NCBI RefSeq assembly: GCF_013387495.1
Contig: NZ_JABZEE010000044.1
Location: forward strand, 62,001-126,000
DNA: 64,000 bases
From: Streptomyces sp. PKU-EA00015
GTDB lineage: Bacteria > Actinomycetota > Actinomycetes > Streptomycetales > Streptomycetaceae
Direction: 5' to 3'
The first letter of the stretch is position 1; every line of letters begins with the position of its first letter. The position numbers were made by a program, and so were the translations under genes. This document shows positions 44,691-53,522 of the stretch, in pieces. Below the pieces are notes generated by a model that worked only from the letters and a program-made list of their open reading frames with translations, did no database searches and was not told where the DNA came from.

Positions 44691-45899
44691 ATGAGGGCTG
44701 GGGAACTCGCATCGTGTCGGAGCCGGTTGGAGGAGTTCGCCTCCGAGGTGTTCGCGCCGCTGGTGCGGCGGGATCAACGTGAGAAGGGTGCCCTTTATCT
44801 GCGGGGTCTGCTGCTGGACGGCCGACGCAAGTCGATGCAGCCGATGGCCGAGCGCCTCCGAGTGGACCATCAGCAGCTCCAGCAGTTCATCACTTCCTCC
44901 ACCTGGGCTTATGACGCGGTGCGGGCCCGGCTGGCATGGCGGGCGGTGCGGGTCGTCCGTCCTCAGGTGTGGGTGGTCGACGACACCGGCTTTCCCAAGG
45001 ACGGCATCTCCTCGCCGGGGGTGGCGAGGCAGTACTCCGGCACGCTGGGCAAGGTCGGCAACTGTCAGATCGGCGTCAGTGTCCATGCCGCCTCCGACAC
45101 TGCCTCGTGCCCGCTGTCCTGGCGGCTGTTCCTGCCCGAGAGCTGGGACACGCCGGCGGCGGACTCCCGACGGGAACGCTGTCGCATCCCCGACGACGAG
45201 CATCACCGGCCCAAGTGGCAGCTGGCCCTGGACATGCTCGACGAACTGGCCGGCACCGGGCTCAGACCCGCCGTGCTGGTCGCGGACACCGGATACGGAG
45301 CAAACGCCGACTTCCGCCACGGCCTGGAAGACCGGGGTCTTGCCTACGTCCTGCAGGCCAAGGCCGAAATGACCGCCCATGGTGAGGCTGCACAACCCCA
45401 CCAGCCGCCCTACGGCGGTCTCGGACCCAGGCCCCTCCCGCGTTACCGCACCCGGCCGGTGTCGCTGCGCGAACACGTACTGGCCGCAGGGCGACACCAG
45501 GGACGGGCCCTGACCTGGCGCAAGGGCTCCAAAGCCGCGATGAGCTCGCACTTCGTGCTCGTGCGCGTCCGTCTCGCGGGGCGACGGCCCAAACCCGCCG
45601 AGGACGGCACGATCCCGCTGAGCCGGCTGATTGCCCAGTGGCCCGAAGGCCAGGACGAGCCGGTCAAGTACTGGATATCCAACCTGCCCGCCGACATCCC
45701 TGCCCGTGACCTGGTCCGGCTGGCGAAACTGCGGTGGCGCATCGAGCACGACTACCGCGAGTTGAAGTCCACGCTCGGACTCGACCACTTCGAAGGCCGC
45801 TCGTTCACCGGCTGGTACCGGCACGTCACCCTCGTCACCGCCGCCCACCTGTTCCTGACCGAACAGCGGACCTGCCCAAAAGCCCCTGCCAGGGCTTGA
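44691..45899 (+). CDS. IS701 family transposase
   Basis: A 402-residue DDE transposase. The first Asp is in VWVVDDTGFPKDG, the second in AVLVADTGYGANADF, and the Glu in LRWRIEHDYRELKSTLGLDH. The start MRAGELASCRSRLEEF is chosen over a GTG nine codons upstream because it fits the family. In frame 0 it ends TCPKAPARA, but a -1 shift near 45880 adds 41 residues (GLTLYQALDLLQHLIATW, then a CPTC pair) that look native. That gives a 438-residue product. It is the only complete mobile gene in the window. Confidence 0.93.
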   Translation: MRAGELASCRSRLEEFASEVFAPLVRRDQREKGALYLRGLLLDGRRKSMQPMAERLRVDHQQLQQFITSSTWAYDAVRARLAWRAVRVVRPQVWVVDDTGFPKDGISSPGVARQYSGTLGKVGNCQIGVSVHAASDTASCPLSWRLFLPESWDTPAADSRRERCRIPDDEHHRPKWQLALDMLDELAGTGLRPAVLVADTGYGANADFRHGLEDRGLAYVLQAKAEMTAHGEAAQPHQPPYGGLGPRPLPRYRTRPVSLREHVLAAGRHQGRALTWRKGSKAAMSSHFVLVRVRLAGRRPKPAEDGTIPLSRLIAQWPEGQDEPVKYWISNLPADIPARDLVRLAKLRWRIEHDYRELKSTLGLDHFEGRSFTGWYRHVTLVTAAHLFLTEQRTCPKAPARA

Positions 45900-45917
45900 C
45901 CCTCTACCAGGCCCTGG
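45875..45917 (+). promoter_or_regulatory. Candidate programmed -1 frameshift signal in the transposase
   Basis: The heptamer C CCA AAA (45875-45881) is in the correct X XXY YYZ phase (frame 0 TGC CCA AAA). A 7-nt spacer is followed by a stem CCAGGGC (45889-45895) / GCCCTGG (45911-45917) with a 15-nt loop. The -1 frame stays open to TAA 46004-46006 inside the right inverted repeat. Confidence 0.55.
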
Positions 45918-46124
45918 ACCTCCTCCAACACCTCATCGCCACCTGGACCGGCACCTGCCCCACCTGCCAACAGGCCGTGCCATGGCAGCCCTACGACACC
46001 ACCTAACAAAGCACTAACACCGGTCGAGGATGAACTGGAACAGTGATTCCGTAACAGCCGCGGCGGCATGCCGCATCACCCCCGACCCACCGCTCCACGT
46101 CGGCTCGATTCACGAGGATCAGCC

Positions 46125-46406
46125 GGCGGGTTCAGTGAGCGGCTCTGGTTGGGCGGCGAGGAAGAGCTTCTGGCCGCGGACCTGTCCACTATCGGCTGGT
46201 GGCTCGCGTACGAGGAGTCCATGACCGTGCACCACGCCCGTACCGTTCCCCGCGACCGCGCGTCCTTGCGCGCCTTCGGCGCTGCCCTCGCCGGAATGCC
46301 CTGGGTACTGCGCGAACAGCGAGTCGTGCCACCCGTCGTCGAGCGGCGTCTCAAGCTCCTCGAGACGGCGCAACGGCACTCCACCGCCCGACGGTACGTC
46401 GGCTGA
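46125..46406 (+). pseudogene. Family 2 glycosyltransferase, C-terminal fragment with internal deletion
   Basis: The reading GGFSERLWLGGEEELLAADL then WWLAYEESMTVHH matches the catalytic C-terminal half of actinobacterial GT2 enzymes (EExxLxxDL after GG). Directly after HH the text jumps to ARTVPRDRASLRAFGAALAG and ends HSTARRYVG, so an internal piece is missing. The N-terminal GT-A domain is absent; the IS element lies 108 bp upstream. Nothing else is supported up to 46562. Confidence 0.6.
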
Positions 46407-46562
46407 ACGGACAGTGATCCGACACGGTCGACAAACTCCTCGCACCCGGAGCCGACCTCGTCGACCGCGCCCGCGCCCGCGCCCGCGACCTGCTCACAGG
46501 CCGACGGCCGCTGACCCGCGGCACCGGTGCGAGACAGCCGGCCGGATGCATGCGGCGATGGA

Positions 46563-46793
46563 TCAACGCCGTCGACGTTCCGCGATGTACTCGTTGACCG
46601 CCTGCTCTGCTGCCTCCGACCCCATGCCACCACCCGGCATCCTGCTCACCAGTTCCACAAGGTGCTCCAGGAGACGGCGTTGCATCGCTTCGCCTTGCTG
46701 GTCGAACCAGTCCGCATTGTCGTGGGACAACCACCTGTAGATCCGTTCGGTACCTCCGGGCACGACCTCGTCCCTGCCGACGGCTTCGGTCAT
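46563..46793 (-). CDS. Small hypothetical protein
   Basis: A 76-residue acidic protein: TERIYRWLSHDNADWFDQQG and LLEHLVELVSRMPGGGMG, then AVNEYIAERRRR. It is predicted to be helical, with no membrane segment and no family that I recognise. ATG 46793 is preceded by GAGGACG. Small, but composition and ribosome binding site support it as a gene. Confidence 0.5.
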   Translation of the reverse strand: MTEAVGRDEVVPGGTERIYRWLSHDNADWFDQQGEAMQRRLLEHLVELVSRMPGGGMGSEAAEQAVNEYIAERRRR

Positions 46794-47224
46794 CACGTCC
46801 TCCGCGCTCGTTACGGGTAACCACCATGACGGAGCGGGCTGCGGACCGCGCGCCGACAACAACGGGCTGCCCGTTGCCGACGAACTGCGAGCAGGCGTGC
46901 AACGGCCTGATCACCTCACTCGGCTGGGAGCCACGGACGCGCGCTCGCCTCAGGGAGCACACGCCCCACAGGAGGTCCGCGGCCGGCGTCGCCGTGGCCC
47001 GGGTCGGCTCAGGCCGCACCCCGGCTGACTCCTGTGCCCTGTGCCTTCACGGCCAGCGACCCCCTTCAGGATCAGCGAGGCGGATAGCCGGCCAAGGCCC
47101 ATCTGGCCTGTGGAACGTGCGCCAGATGATCAGATGCGGCGACTTCATGAAGGCCATCATGCCGTTCCAGGACTCGCGATCGAGCCCTGCCCGTCTGCTC
47201 TGCTCGTCAGCGGCGTATGCGGGC
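46794..47224. other. 431-bp interval without a supported gene
   Basis: A short minus-strand reading (MMAFMKSPHLIIWRTFHRPD) ends near 47047 and could be a 37-residue peptide downstream of the Cys-rich gene, but it has no clear ribosome binding site. The rest is Arg/Pro-rich shadow. Confidence 0.3.
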
Positions 47225-47461
47225 TCAGGCGCTGTCAGCCAGTTCCGTATGACCGTGAAGTCGAGCGCAGTGCGCACAGCAGAAGAATTGCCCTGCAACC
47301 TGCGACCCGTGGCCCAGGATTCTGCATCCGCACTGATCGCAGATGGGCGCGAGACGATGCGCGGCACATTCGATGCTGTCGAAGACGTGCACCGCATCGC
47401 CTGCAGTATGAACCTCGAACGACAAGGCGTAGTCATTGCCACACACTTCACAGACCGCCAT
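47225..47461 (-). CDS. Small Cys-rich metal-binding protein (metallothionein-like)
   Basis: A 78-residue protein with ten cysteines and several histidines: AVCEVCGNDYALSFEVH, DSIECAAHRLAPICDQC, GCRILGHGSQV, FFCCAHCARLHGH. Spacing fits the prokaryotic metallothionein/zinc-ribbon-like proteins common in Streptomyces. It probably binds Zn or another soft metal. ATG 47461 has GAGGAG upstream; a GTG at 47467 is possible. The start overlaps the 3' end of the DUF6193 gene by 14 bp, so the two are likely co-transcribed. Confidence 0.8.
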   Translation of the reverse strand: MAVCEVCGNDYALSFEVHTAGDAVHVFDSIECAAHRLAPICDQCGCRILGHGSQVAGQFFCCAHCARLHGHTELADSA

Positions 47462-48269
47462 AGTCACTCCTCATGCTTGCGGGCACGACCGCATCGGCCC
47501 TCTTCTCCAGCGAAGCAGCTGTACCAGCGGCGTGCGACTTCACACGGCTGGGCGTCGAGGCTGAGGGGCGGTCCAGGATCACCGCGACGGCCTCTGCCGC
47601 ACCGTCCACGTCCTGCACTCGGCCGTCGGCGAACCGCACCCGGTAGCGGCCGTTCCCGAGCGGCATCGCCCGCGGCAGGTCGTGGCAGATGGGCGGCGAG
47701 GCCCGGCGGCTGAAGGTGAGCCAGTACATGCTCCGCCCCGGCGACAGAACCCGAAGTCGCGGCTGCTCGAAGGCGGCCTCGACGAGTTCGTGCAGCGCGG
47801 TGTCCTGCATGCGGGCGGAAGCCGCGCGCAGTTGGCGCCACCGGACCGGCACAGCCTCGCCGCGCTCATGGGCCTCTGCGAGTTCCCAGGTCCGCAGAAA
47901 GGGCCACTGTGCGACGAGTTCACGCACCCGAGGCCCCTGCAGCCAGGAGTGCATCGCCCCGGCAACCTCGGACAAGCCGTCGATATTGCCGGTGGCCATG
48001 CGGATTCCACCGGCCGAGCAGTCGACGGAGAAGCTGCGCTCCCCGCGAGCCATCAACACATTCGCCGAGAAACCGTCGGCTGCCACCTGTGCCGCCACGT
48101 GACGCCAACCCGGTGAGGACGTCAGCTCGACCGTGAGCCCGTAGCCCGCACCGTCGGCCACGACCTGCAGAGCGTTCTGCAGAGAACCCGCCCGCACCAC
48201 CTCGGGATAGAGCATCGCGTACTCGTGCAGAGGATCGTTCGGCGCTGCGCCGGGAAGCTGCTCGGACAT
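47448..48269 (-). CDS. DUF6193 family protein
   Basis: A 273-residue protein. LYPEVVRAGSLQNALQVVAD near the start, SFSVDCSAGGIRMATGN and AGAMHSWLQGPRVRELVAQW then ELAEAHERGEAVPVRWRQL fit the DUF6193 family, which is named after a link with natural-product gene clusters but has no known function. The last 40 residues, beyond the conserved part, look variable. It overlaps the Cys-rich gene downstream. The promoter probably lies in the 265-bp gap towards topoisomerase IB. Confidence 0.8.
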   Translation of the reverse strand: MSEQLPGAAPNDPLHEYAMLYPEVVRAGSLQNALQVVADGAGYGLTVELTSSPGWRHVAAQVAADGFSANVLMARGERSFSVDCSAGGIRMATGNIDGLSEVAGAMHSWLQGPRVRELVAQWPFLRTWELAEAHERGEAVPVRWRQLRAASARMQDTALHELVEAAFEQPRLRVLSPGRSMYWLTFSRRASPPICHDLPRAMPLGNGRYRVRFADGRVQDVDGAAEAVAVILDRPSASTPSRVKSHAAGTAASLEKRADAVVPASMRSDYGGL

Positions 48270-48534
48270 GCGGTCAAGTCTGCCAGCGGCCCCTCGACCA
48301 TGTCGGCCCTTGCACCGTCCCCCACCACAGCTGGTCGTCGGCAGAGGCGCCAGTGCCGGCGCTGAGGGCGGCCGCTGATCCGTCTGGGCGAGGAGCTGTG
48401 CCCGACGTGATGCAGACTCGAGCGCATGGACCTCCCCAGCGCTTCCGGCTCGGGCTGCGTCCCGATCACGACGTCACACAGCGTTGGTGCAGACAGCGCG
48501 CATCCGCCGCAGCAGGTGACCAACCCGGCCGTGA

Positions 48535-49569
48535 TCAGACGCTCTGGGGCGGGTGATCCGTCCTGAGCATGTGCAGGACGGCCCGTTCGGCGGGCCCTTG
48601 CGTGGCGGGGATGCCGTACGCGCCCTCGTCCCCAAGGCGCGGCAGCGCGCCGGCGACCGTGACGCCCTCCTCGTACAGCTCGATCACGCGCGGGTTGATG
48701 TAGGAGGCCCGGCAGATGGCGGGGGTGTTGCCCAGGTAGCCGGCGACCTCACGGCAGGCGCGGGCAATGGCGCGCTTGCGTGCGCTCTCACTGCGCGCGA
48801 CGGACTGCGAGACGGCCAGCGCGACGGCGGCCATGACGGTGGCGTGCCAGGTGCGGAAGTCCTTGGCGGTGATCTCCAGGCCGGCGAGCTCCCTGAGGTA
48901 CGCGTTGACGTCGGAGCCGCTCACGTCGTGCCAGGAGCGCCGCTCCCAGTAGGCGAGGAGCCGGTCGCCGCCGCCGCGGCGACGCAGCAGCGCGGTGAGA
49001 CTGCGGCAGGCGGCGGGGTCGGCGACGGTCTGGATGATCTCCTTGCCGTGCTTGCCGGTGTACGTGAAGAGGACCGCACCGCCGTGGCAGCGGGAGTGCT
49101 CGCGCAACAGGGTGGTCAGGCCGTAGCTGTTGTTCAGTTCGGTGTAGCGGTCGCTGCCGATACGGAAGAAGCCGAGGTCCAGCAGGCGTACGGCAGTGGC
49201 CAGGACCCGCTGCCGAGTCAGTCCGCGATCCCTCAGGTGTCCCTCGACGGCCTGCCGTACGGCGGGCAGGGCGTCGGCGACGTCCAGGACGTGGTCGTGT
49301 TTGGCCTCCTCCTGTTGGGCGCGGAACTGGGCGTGGTAGAGGTACTGGCGGCGCCCGGCGGCGTCGGAGCCGACGGCCTGGAGGTGACCGTTGGGCCGGG
49401 CGCAGATCCACACGTCCCGCCAGGCGGGCGGGATGACCAGCCCGCGGATGCGATCCAGCTCGGCAGGGTCGCGCAGCGGTCGGCCCTGGGCGTCCAGGTA
49501 GCGGAAGCCGCGCCCGTGGCGTCGGCGGGTGTAACCGGGGTCAGTGGGCCTGCTGTGGGAAAGACGCAA
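48535..49569 (-). CDS. DNA topoisomerase IB (poxvirus type)
   Basis: A 344-residue type IB topoisomerase that relaxes supercoils through a 3'-phosphotyrosine. The N-terminal region GYTRRRHGRGFRYLDAQGRP and VIPPAWRDVWICARPNGHLQ is typical. The catalytic core has LLDLGFFRIGSDRYTELNNS, GKHGKEIIQTV, KDFRTWHATVMAAVAL, and the active-site Tyr at about residue 290 in CRASYINPRVIELYEEG. A TTG start at 49569 follows GGAGG by 5 nt; longer readings upstream are unrelated low-complexity sequence. Confidence 0.92.
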   Translation of the reverse strand: MRLSHSRPTDPGYTRRRHGRGFRYLDAQGRPLRDPAELDRIRGLVIPPAWRDVWICARPNGHLQAVGSDAAGRRQYLYHAQFRAQQEEAKHDHVLDVADALPAVRQAVEGHLRDRGLTRQRVLATAVRLLDLGFFRIGSDRYTELNNSYGLTTLLREHSRCHGGAVLFTYTGKHGKEIIQTVADPAACRSLTALLRRRGGGDRLLAYWERRSWHDVSGSDVNAYLRELAGLEITAKDFRTWHATVMAAVALAVSQSVARSESARKRAIARACREVAGYLGNTPAICRASYINPRVIELYEEGVTVAGALPRLGDEGAYGIPATQGPAERAVLHMLRTDHPPQSV

Positions 49570-50129
49570 CGAAACCTCCGTGGACGCACAGTGTCCGGTG
49601 AGACGGACGCGCTCCGGCGAGACAGACTGTCCGGCGGAACGCCGCCTGTGCGTATACCCACGCCCTCGAACCGACTGCTCCCTGGACCGCAGCCTCCTCA
49701 AAGAGAACGCCTCGCCACGGCATTTCATGCCGCGACGGGCTGGGCCCATCTGGTCACTGTCGATTTTCGACGTCCCCTTGGCGCACGGAGGCCAGTGAAC
49801 TTCAGCGGGGTGAGCTTCGGACGTCGGTCGCCGGTCTCGCCGTCTGAGCCGGGCGTCGTCGATACACGCCCGACACGCGCAGCGGCACGTTGTCCGGGTG
49901 AGCGGCACACCTTGGCCGAGAAGTCCAGGAGTGGCCGTGGAAGGCATGGACGCTGGGCGCTGTCCACGCGGACCGTTTCCGACCACCGGCTGACGTCCGG
50001 GACGCTTCCAGGCCGCTAACCCGTACGCGTTCGCTGTCGAGGCGAGCGCCCAGGACGAGATTTCATGATGCGGGCCCAGCAGGGCAATCTCGCGGACATC
50101 GCGGCGGGACACGATGCCCGGCAGAACGC
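49570..50129. other. 560-bp interval without a supported gene
   Basis: Contains short imperfect repeats of the type TCCGGYGAGACRGAC near 49590-49640 and no credible coding frame. Possibly eroded remnants upstream of topoisomerase IB. Confidence 0.4.
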
Positions 50130-50279
50130 CACCACGGTCCTGGCATGCGGCGTCAGGGCCCTGGCGTACGGCAGCCAGTAGCGGCAGGAGCAGCCGAGGC
50201 CGTGGACGCACACCACCTCCGGAACGGCGGGTGGTCCCAGGACGGCGGCGTGGACGAGGGTGCCCGGTTGCAGGGGAAG
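50130..50279 (-). pseudogene. Alpha/beta hydrolase, N-terminal fragment
   Basis: Downstream of the SDR stop the minus strand reads LVHAAVLGPPAVPEVVCVHG, then LGCSCRYWLPYARALTPHA, the beginning of an alpha/beta hydrolase. It breaks off into unrelated sequence at about 50130. It was probably the second gene of an SDR-hydrolase operon and has lost its 3' portion. Confidence 0.5.
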
Positions 50280-50298
50280 TCGTGCGCGTCCCAGCCGC

Positions 50299-51276
50299 TC
50301 AATGCGTCCGGACCCGTCGTGCGACGCCCGCAACCGCACCGGCCATCAGCGTGGCGGCGGTCAGCCGGCGCATCGCCGTGCGGCGGCGCCCGCCCCACCC
50401 GCCATGGGAGGCGCCAGTACCCGGCGCCGGCACGTGCAGGTTGCCGTGACCGGCCGGAGCGTACTCCTTGCGGGAGAGATGGGCCTTGTCCACCTGGCGG
50501 GCCATCATCCGCTCCACCATGCCCGGCATGATCCTCGACTCCAGCACCATGGAACGGCCCATCGGACCGACCACGACTTCCCGCCGGGGCACGCGCACCA
50601 GATCCACGATGGCCCGTGCCACCCGCTCGGGGCTGTAGACCGGGGGCATCGCCAGCGGTTTGCGGCCCGTGTAGTTCGCGGCGTGTTCGAACAGTGGCGT
50701 GTCGATCGTGGCGGGCAGCACCGTGCACACGTGGATGCCCTTCGCCTTGTTCAACCGCAGCTCTTGGCGCAGGCTGGCGCTCAGCGCCCGGATGGCGTAC
50801 TTGGACATGCCGTACGCGTGGGTGTACGGCTGGCTGACGACGCCCACGATGGAGGAGACGTTGATCAGCGTTCCCCTCCCCTGGTCGCGCATGACGCGGA
50901 GGGTGGCGCGGGCGCCGTGCACGTATCCCATGACGTTGACGTCCATGACCTTGCGGAAGTCCTCCAGGGGGACCTCTTCGAAGGGTCCGAACACGGTGAC
51001 GGCCGCGCAGTTGACCCAGACGTCGATGCGGCCGAAGCGCTGCACGGCGCGCCGGGCGAGATCATCGACCGCCTTGGGGTCGGTGACGTCGGTCGGCACC
51101 ACGAGCGCCTCCGCGCCACGGTGACGTTCGCACTCCTGCCTGACCGCCTCCAGCGCCTCCACGCGCCGCGCCGCCAGGACCACAGGGCATCCCTTGCGGG
51201 CGAAAGCGACGGCGGTGGCCCGGCCGATGCCGCTGGAAGCCCCTGTGATCACGACCACGGAATCACGCACTCGCAT
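50299..51276 (-). CDS. SDR family NAD(P)-dependent oxidoreductase
   Basis: A 325-residue short-chain dehydrogenase. VVVITGASSGIGRATAVAFA is the cofactor motif, VNCAAVTVFGPFEE replaces the usual NNAG, NVSSIVGVVSQPYTHAYGMS then K gives the Ser-Tyr-Lys triad, and VCTVLPATIDTPLF follows. The C-terminal tail ends in a hydrophobic segment (LTAATLMAGAVAGVA), so it may be membrane-associated. ATG 51276 has AAAGGGG upstream. A truncated hydrolase lies behind it. Confidence 0.93.
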   Translation of the reverse strand: MRVRDSVVVITGASSGIGRATAVAFARKGCPVVLAARRVEALEAVRQECERHRGAEALVVPTDVTDPKAVDDLARRAVQRFGRIDVWVNCAAVTVFGPFEEVPLEDFRKVMDVNVMGYVHGARATLRVMRDQGRGTLINVSSIVGVVSQPYTHAYGMSKYAIRALSASLRQELRLNKAKGIHVCTVLPATIDTPLFEHAANYTGRKPLAMPPVYSPERVARAIVDLVRVPRREVVVGPMGRSMVLESRIMPGMVERMMARQVDKAHLSRKEYAPAGHGNLHVPAPGTGASHGGWGGRRRTAMRRLTAATLMAGAVAGVARRVRTH

Positions 51277-51420
51277 GGACAACCCCTTTTCCGCACGATG
51301 TCCGACGACTCACTCAATCACCGGATCGCTCGTTCCACCGCTCGGCGAGTGCCCTTCGGGTGCGTCGCTACGCCACCTGCCGACGCAGTACGCACCCATC
51401 TCCACGCCGTCGGCCACGGT

Positions 51421-51552
51421 TCAGATCTCCTCGTCCATGCCGATGATCCTGCGCAGGTCGCCATGCGCCTTGTGCTCCTCGCCTTCACGTTGCTCCAGCA
51501 GCGCCGCCGCGATCGCGTCCAGCTTGCTCGACCTGGAGGGGCGCAACCTCAC
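51421..51552 (-). CDS. Possible short peptide gene
   Basis: A 43-residue minus-strand reading, VRLRPSRSSKLDAIAAALLE then EGEEHKAHGDLRRIIGMDEE, with basic start and acidic helical end. It has a plausible composition but no clear ribosome binding site. The rest of 51277-51719 shows nothing. Confidence 0.3.
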   Translation of the reverse strand: MRLRPSRSSKLDAIAAALLEQREGEEHKAHGDLRRIIGMDEEI

Positions 51553-51719
51553 TGCCGCGCCGTTGGGGGCGCGGGTGCGCCCGTCCGGGCGTTTGCGCTC
51601 GCCGACGCGTCCGAGTGGGCGAGGCATGTGCCGGGTGCCTTGCGGACCGGGCGGACATGGACCGCGAATGCGGGGGTACTCCGCTCAACCGCCCCGTCTG
51701 ACCTTGAGGAGAACCGGCC

Positions 51720-52919
51720 GTGACCTTCAATCCGCTCGAGCAGCGAGGTATCCCGCTGGACCGGCAGTTGCGCAACTGGCGTGAGCTGAACGTGCAGCCG
51801 ATCGATCCGGACCGCTGCGACCCGTACACCCGCTGCCGGATCATCACGATGAACGGCATCGAGGTGGAGGCGATCCTGTTCAGCCACCAGCTCGCGCGGC
51901 ACTGCCCCGACCCGGAGATCAAACGACAGCTCGCCCGGACCCGGTACATCGAGGCGCAGCAGCAGAAGGCGGTGAACTGGCTGCTGCCGGGGGTGTCGTC
52001 GGTACTGGAGACGACGATCGCCTACGAGCAGGTCGCGGTGGACCTGACGGCGTGGATCGCGCGGATGGAGCCGGACCCGTATCTGAAGCAGGCGTACCAG
52101 TTCGGTGTGCTGGAGGACTTTGACCATCTGTACCGGTACGCGAACCTGTACGAGATGATCGAGCACCGCAAGGCGGAGTCGATCGTGGACGGGCTGACCG
52201 AGGTCATGCCGGGCCGGCCGACGAAGTTCCACCACCGTGACCCGGTGGACAATGTGCGCGATCCGTACGACAAGAACGCCACCGACCCGCTGTCGAAGCC
52301 GCATGCGCTGACCGTTCTGGCGGCGGAGCAGCAGACGATGAACTTCTACATGAACACCGGCCCCACCTACATGGAGCCGATCGCCCGCCAGTTGTATCAG
52401 GAGATCGGGCTGATCGAGGAGGAGCACGTCACCCACTACGAGTCCCTCGTGGACCCCGGGGAGACATGGTGGGAGCAGCTCGTCAACCACGAGTACAACG
52501 AGTGCTACCTGTACCACTCCTTCATGGAGCAGGAGAGCGATGCGAAGGTCAAGGCGATCTGGGAGCTGCACCTGAACATGGAGCTCGAGCACCTGCACAC
52601 CGCCTGCGACATGATGCGCCGCCACGACGGACGCGACCCCGCGGAGATCCTGGCCCCGGAGCTGCCGAACGTGCTCACCTTCGAGCCGAACAAGGGCTAC
52701 CTGCGGGAACTGCTGGACACCCAGATGGATCTGACCACTTTGGGCGCCGGCTATGTGCGTGAGGCGCACGAGCGGTTCGAACAGATGCAGGAGCAGATCC
52801 ACGGCGGCGAGGAGCCGCCGAGCGAGCGGGTCATGGCCGAGCACGACGCCATGTTCGGCCGCGAGTACCGCGTGCAGTCCGAAGGCGAGCACCCCGACCC
52901 CGCGATGCGCGAGAAGTGA
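51720..52919 (+). CDS. Ferritin-like di-iron protein
   Basis: A 399-residue helical protein with two ExnExxH-type halves. The first helix pair reads LAAEQQTMNFYMNTGPTYM and IGLIEEEHVTHYE; the second reads ECYLYHSFMEQESDAK and LHLNMELEHLHTACDMM. These supply the Glu and His ligands of a ferritin/rubrerythrin-like di-iron centre. The N-terminal region has ITMNGIEVEAILFSHQLARH. It probably handles oxygen or peroxide together with the hemerythrin gene 12 bp downstream. GTG 51720 follows GAGGAG. The reaction is not predictable. Confidence 0.82.
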   Translation: MTFNPLEQRGIPLDRQLRNWRELNVQPIDPDRCDPYTRCRIITMNGIEVEAILFSHQLARHCPDPEIKRQLARTRYIEAQQQKAVNWLLPGVSSVLETTIAYEQVAVDLTAWIARMEPDPYLKQAYQFGVLEDFDHLYRYANLYEMIEHRKAESIVDGLTEVMPGRPTKFHHRDPVDNVRDPYDKNATDPLSKPHALTVLAAEQQTMNFYMNTGPTYMEPIARQLYQEIGLIEEEHVTHYESLVDPGETWWEQLVNHEYNECYLYHSFMEQESDAKVKAIWELHLNMELEHLHTACDMMRRHDGRDPAEILAPELPNVLTFEPNKGYLRELLDTQMDLTTLGAGYVREAHERFEQMQEQIHGGEEPPSERVMAEHDAMFGREYRVQSEGEHPDPAMREK

Positions 52920-52931
52920 GGGACGGGCCCC

Positions 52932-53522
52932 ATGTCCGAACTCCAGACCCCTCAGGCCGGCGACGACCACGGCCAGGACACTGATGTGGTGGCGCTGCTG
53001 ATGCGCCAGCACGGCGACATCCGCAACCTCTTCGACGAGGTCGAGGCCACGACAGGTGAGGAACGCCGCGACGCCTTCCGCCGCCTGGTGCGCCTGCTCG
53101 CCGTGCACGAGACGGCGGAGGAGGAGGTCGTCCATCCCTTCGCCCGCCGGAGCATCCCGGGCGGTGAGCGGGTCGTCGAGGACCGCCTTGCCGAGGAAAA
53201 GGCGGCAAAGGAGACCCTGGTCGCCCTCGACGACCTCGACACCGACGACCCGAAGTTCATGCCCCGTCTCGTGCAGCTGCGGACGGACGTCCAGGAGCAC
53301 GCACGGGCCGAGGAACGCTACGAGTTCGCGCACATCCGCCGCAGCACCGACGCCACACAGCTCGCCGCGATGGCCAAGGCCGTCAAAGCAGCGGAAGCCA
53401 TGGCCCCCACCCGCCCGCACCCGGCGGTGCAATCGGGCGCCGCCAACATGGCGCTGGGTCCGGTCGCCGCGCTCATGGACCGTACGAAGGACGCCGTCCG
53501 CGGGGCCATGGGGAAACACTGA
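52932..53522 (+). CDS. Hemerythrin domain-containing protein
   Basis: A 196-residue protein with an N-terminal hemerythrin-like four-helix bundle (about 15-130). Metal ligands are seen in LLMRQHGDIRNLFDEVE, RLLAVHETAEEEVVHPFARR, and VQEHARAEERYEFAHIRR. The C-terminal 60 residues are Ala/Pro-rich and end in a short helix. It is co-transcribed with the ferritin-like gene and probably binds O2 or protects iron from it. A terminator begins at its stop codon. Confidence 0.92.
   Translation: MSELQTPQAGDDHGQDTDVVALLMRQHGDIRNLFDEVEATTGEERRDAFRRLVRLLAVHETAEEEVVHPFARRSIPGGERVVEDRLAEEKAAKETLVALDDLDTDDPKFMPRLVQLRTDVQEHARAEERYEFAHIRRSTDATQLAAMAKAVKAAEAMAPTRPHPAVQSGAANMALGPVAALMDRTKDAVRGAMGKH

Larger units (their letters stand above)
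44637..46016 (+). mobile_element. IS701-type insertion sequence
   Basis: A 1380-bp element with perfect 14-bp terminal inverted repeats: TAGTGCTTTGTTAG at 44637-44650 and CTAACAAAGCACTA at 46003-46016. It carries one transposase gene and a -1 frame extension whose stop lies in the right repeat. The left flank is CTAG, a common target of IS701 elements, but the right flank (ACAC) does not repeat it, so no clear target duplication remains. The element separates an intact FMN reductase from a broken glycosyltransferase gene. Confidence 0.9.

Noticed and set aside
49570..50211. N-terminal extension of topoisomerase IB
   Set aside because: Similarity to the family begins after the TTG at 49569, which has a well-spaced GGAGG; the extension is low-complexity.
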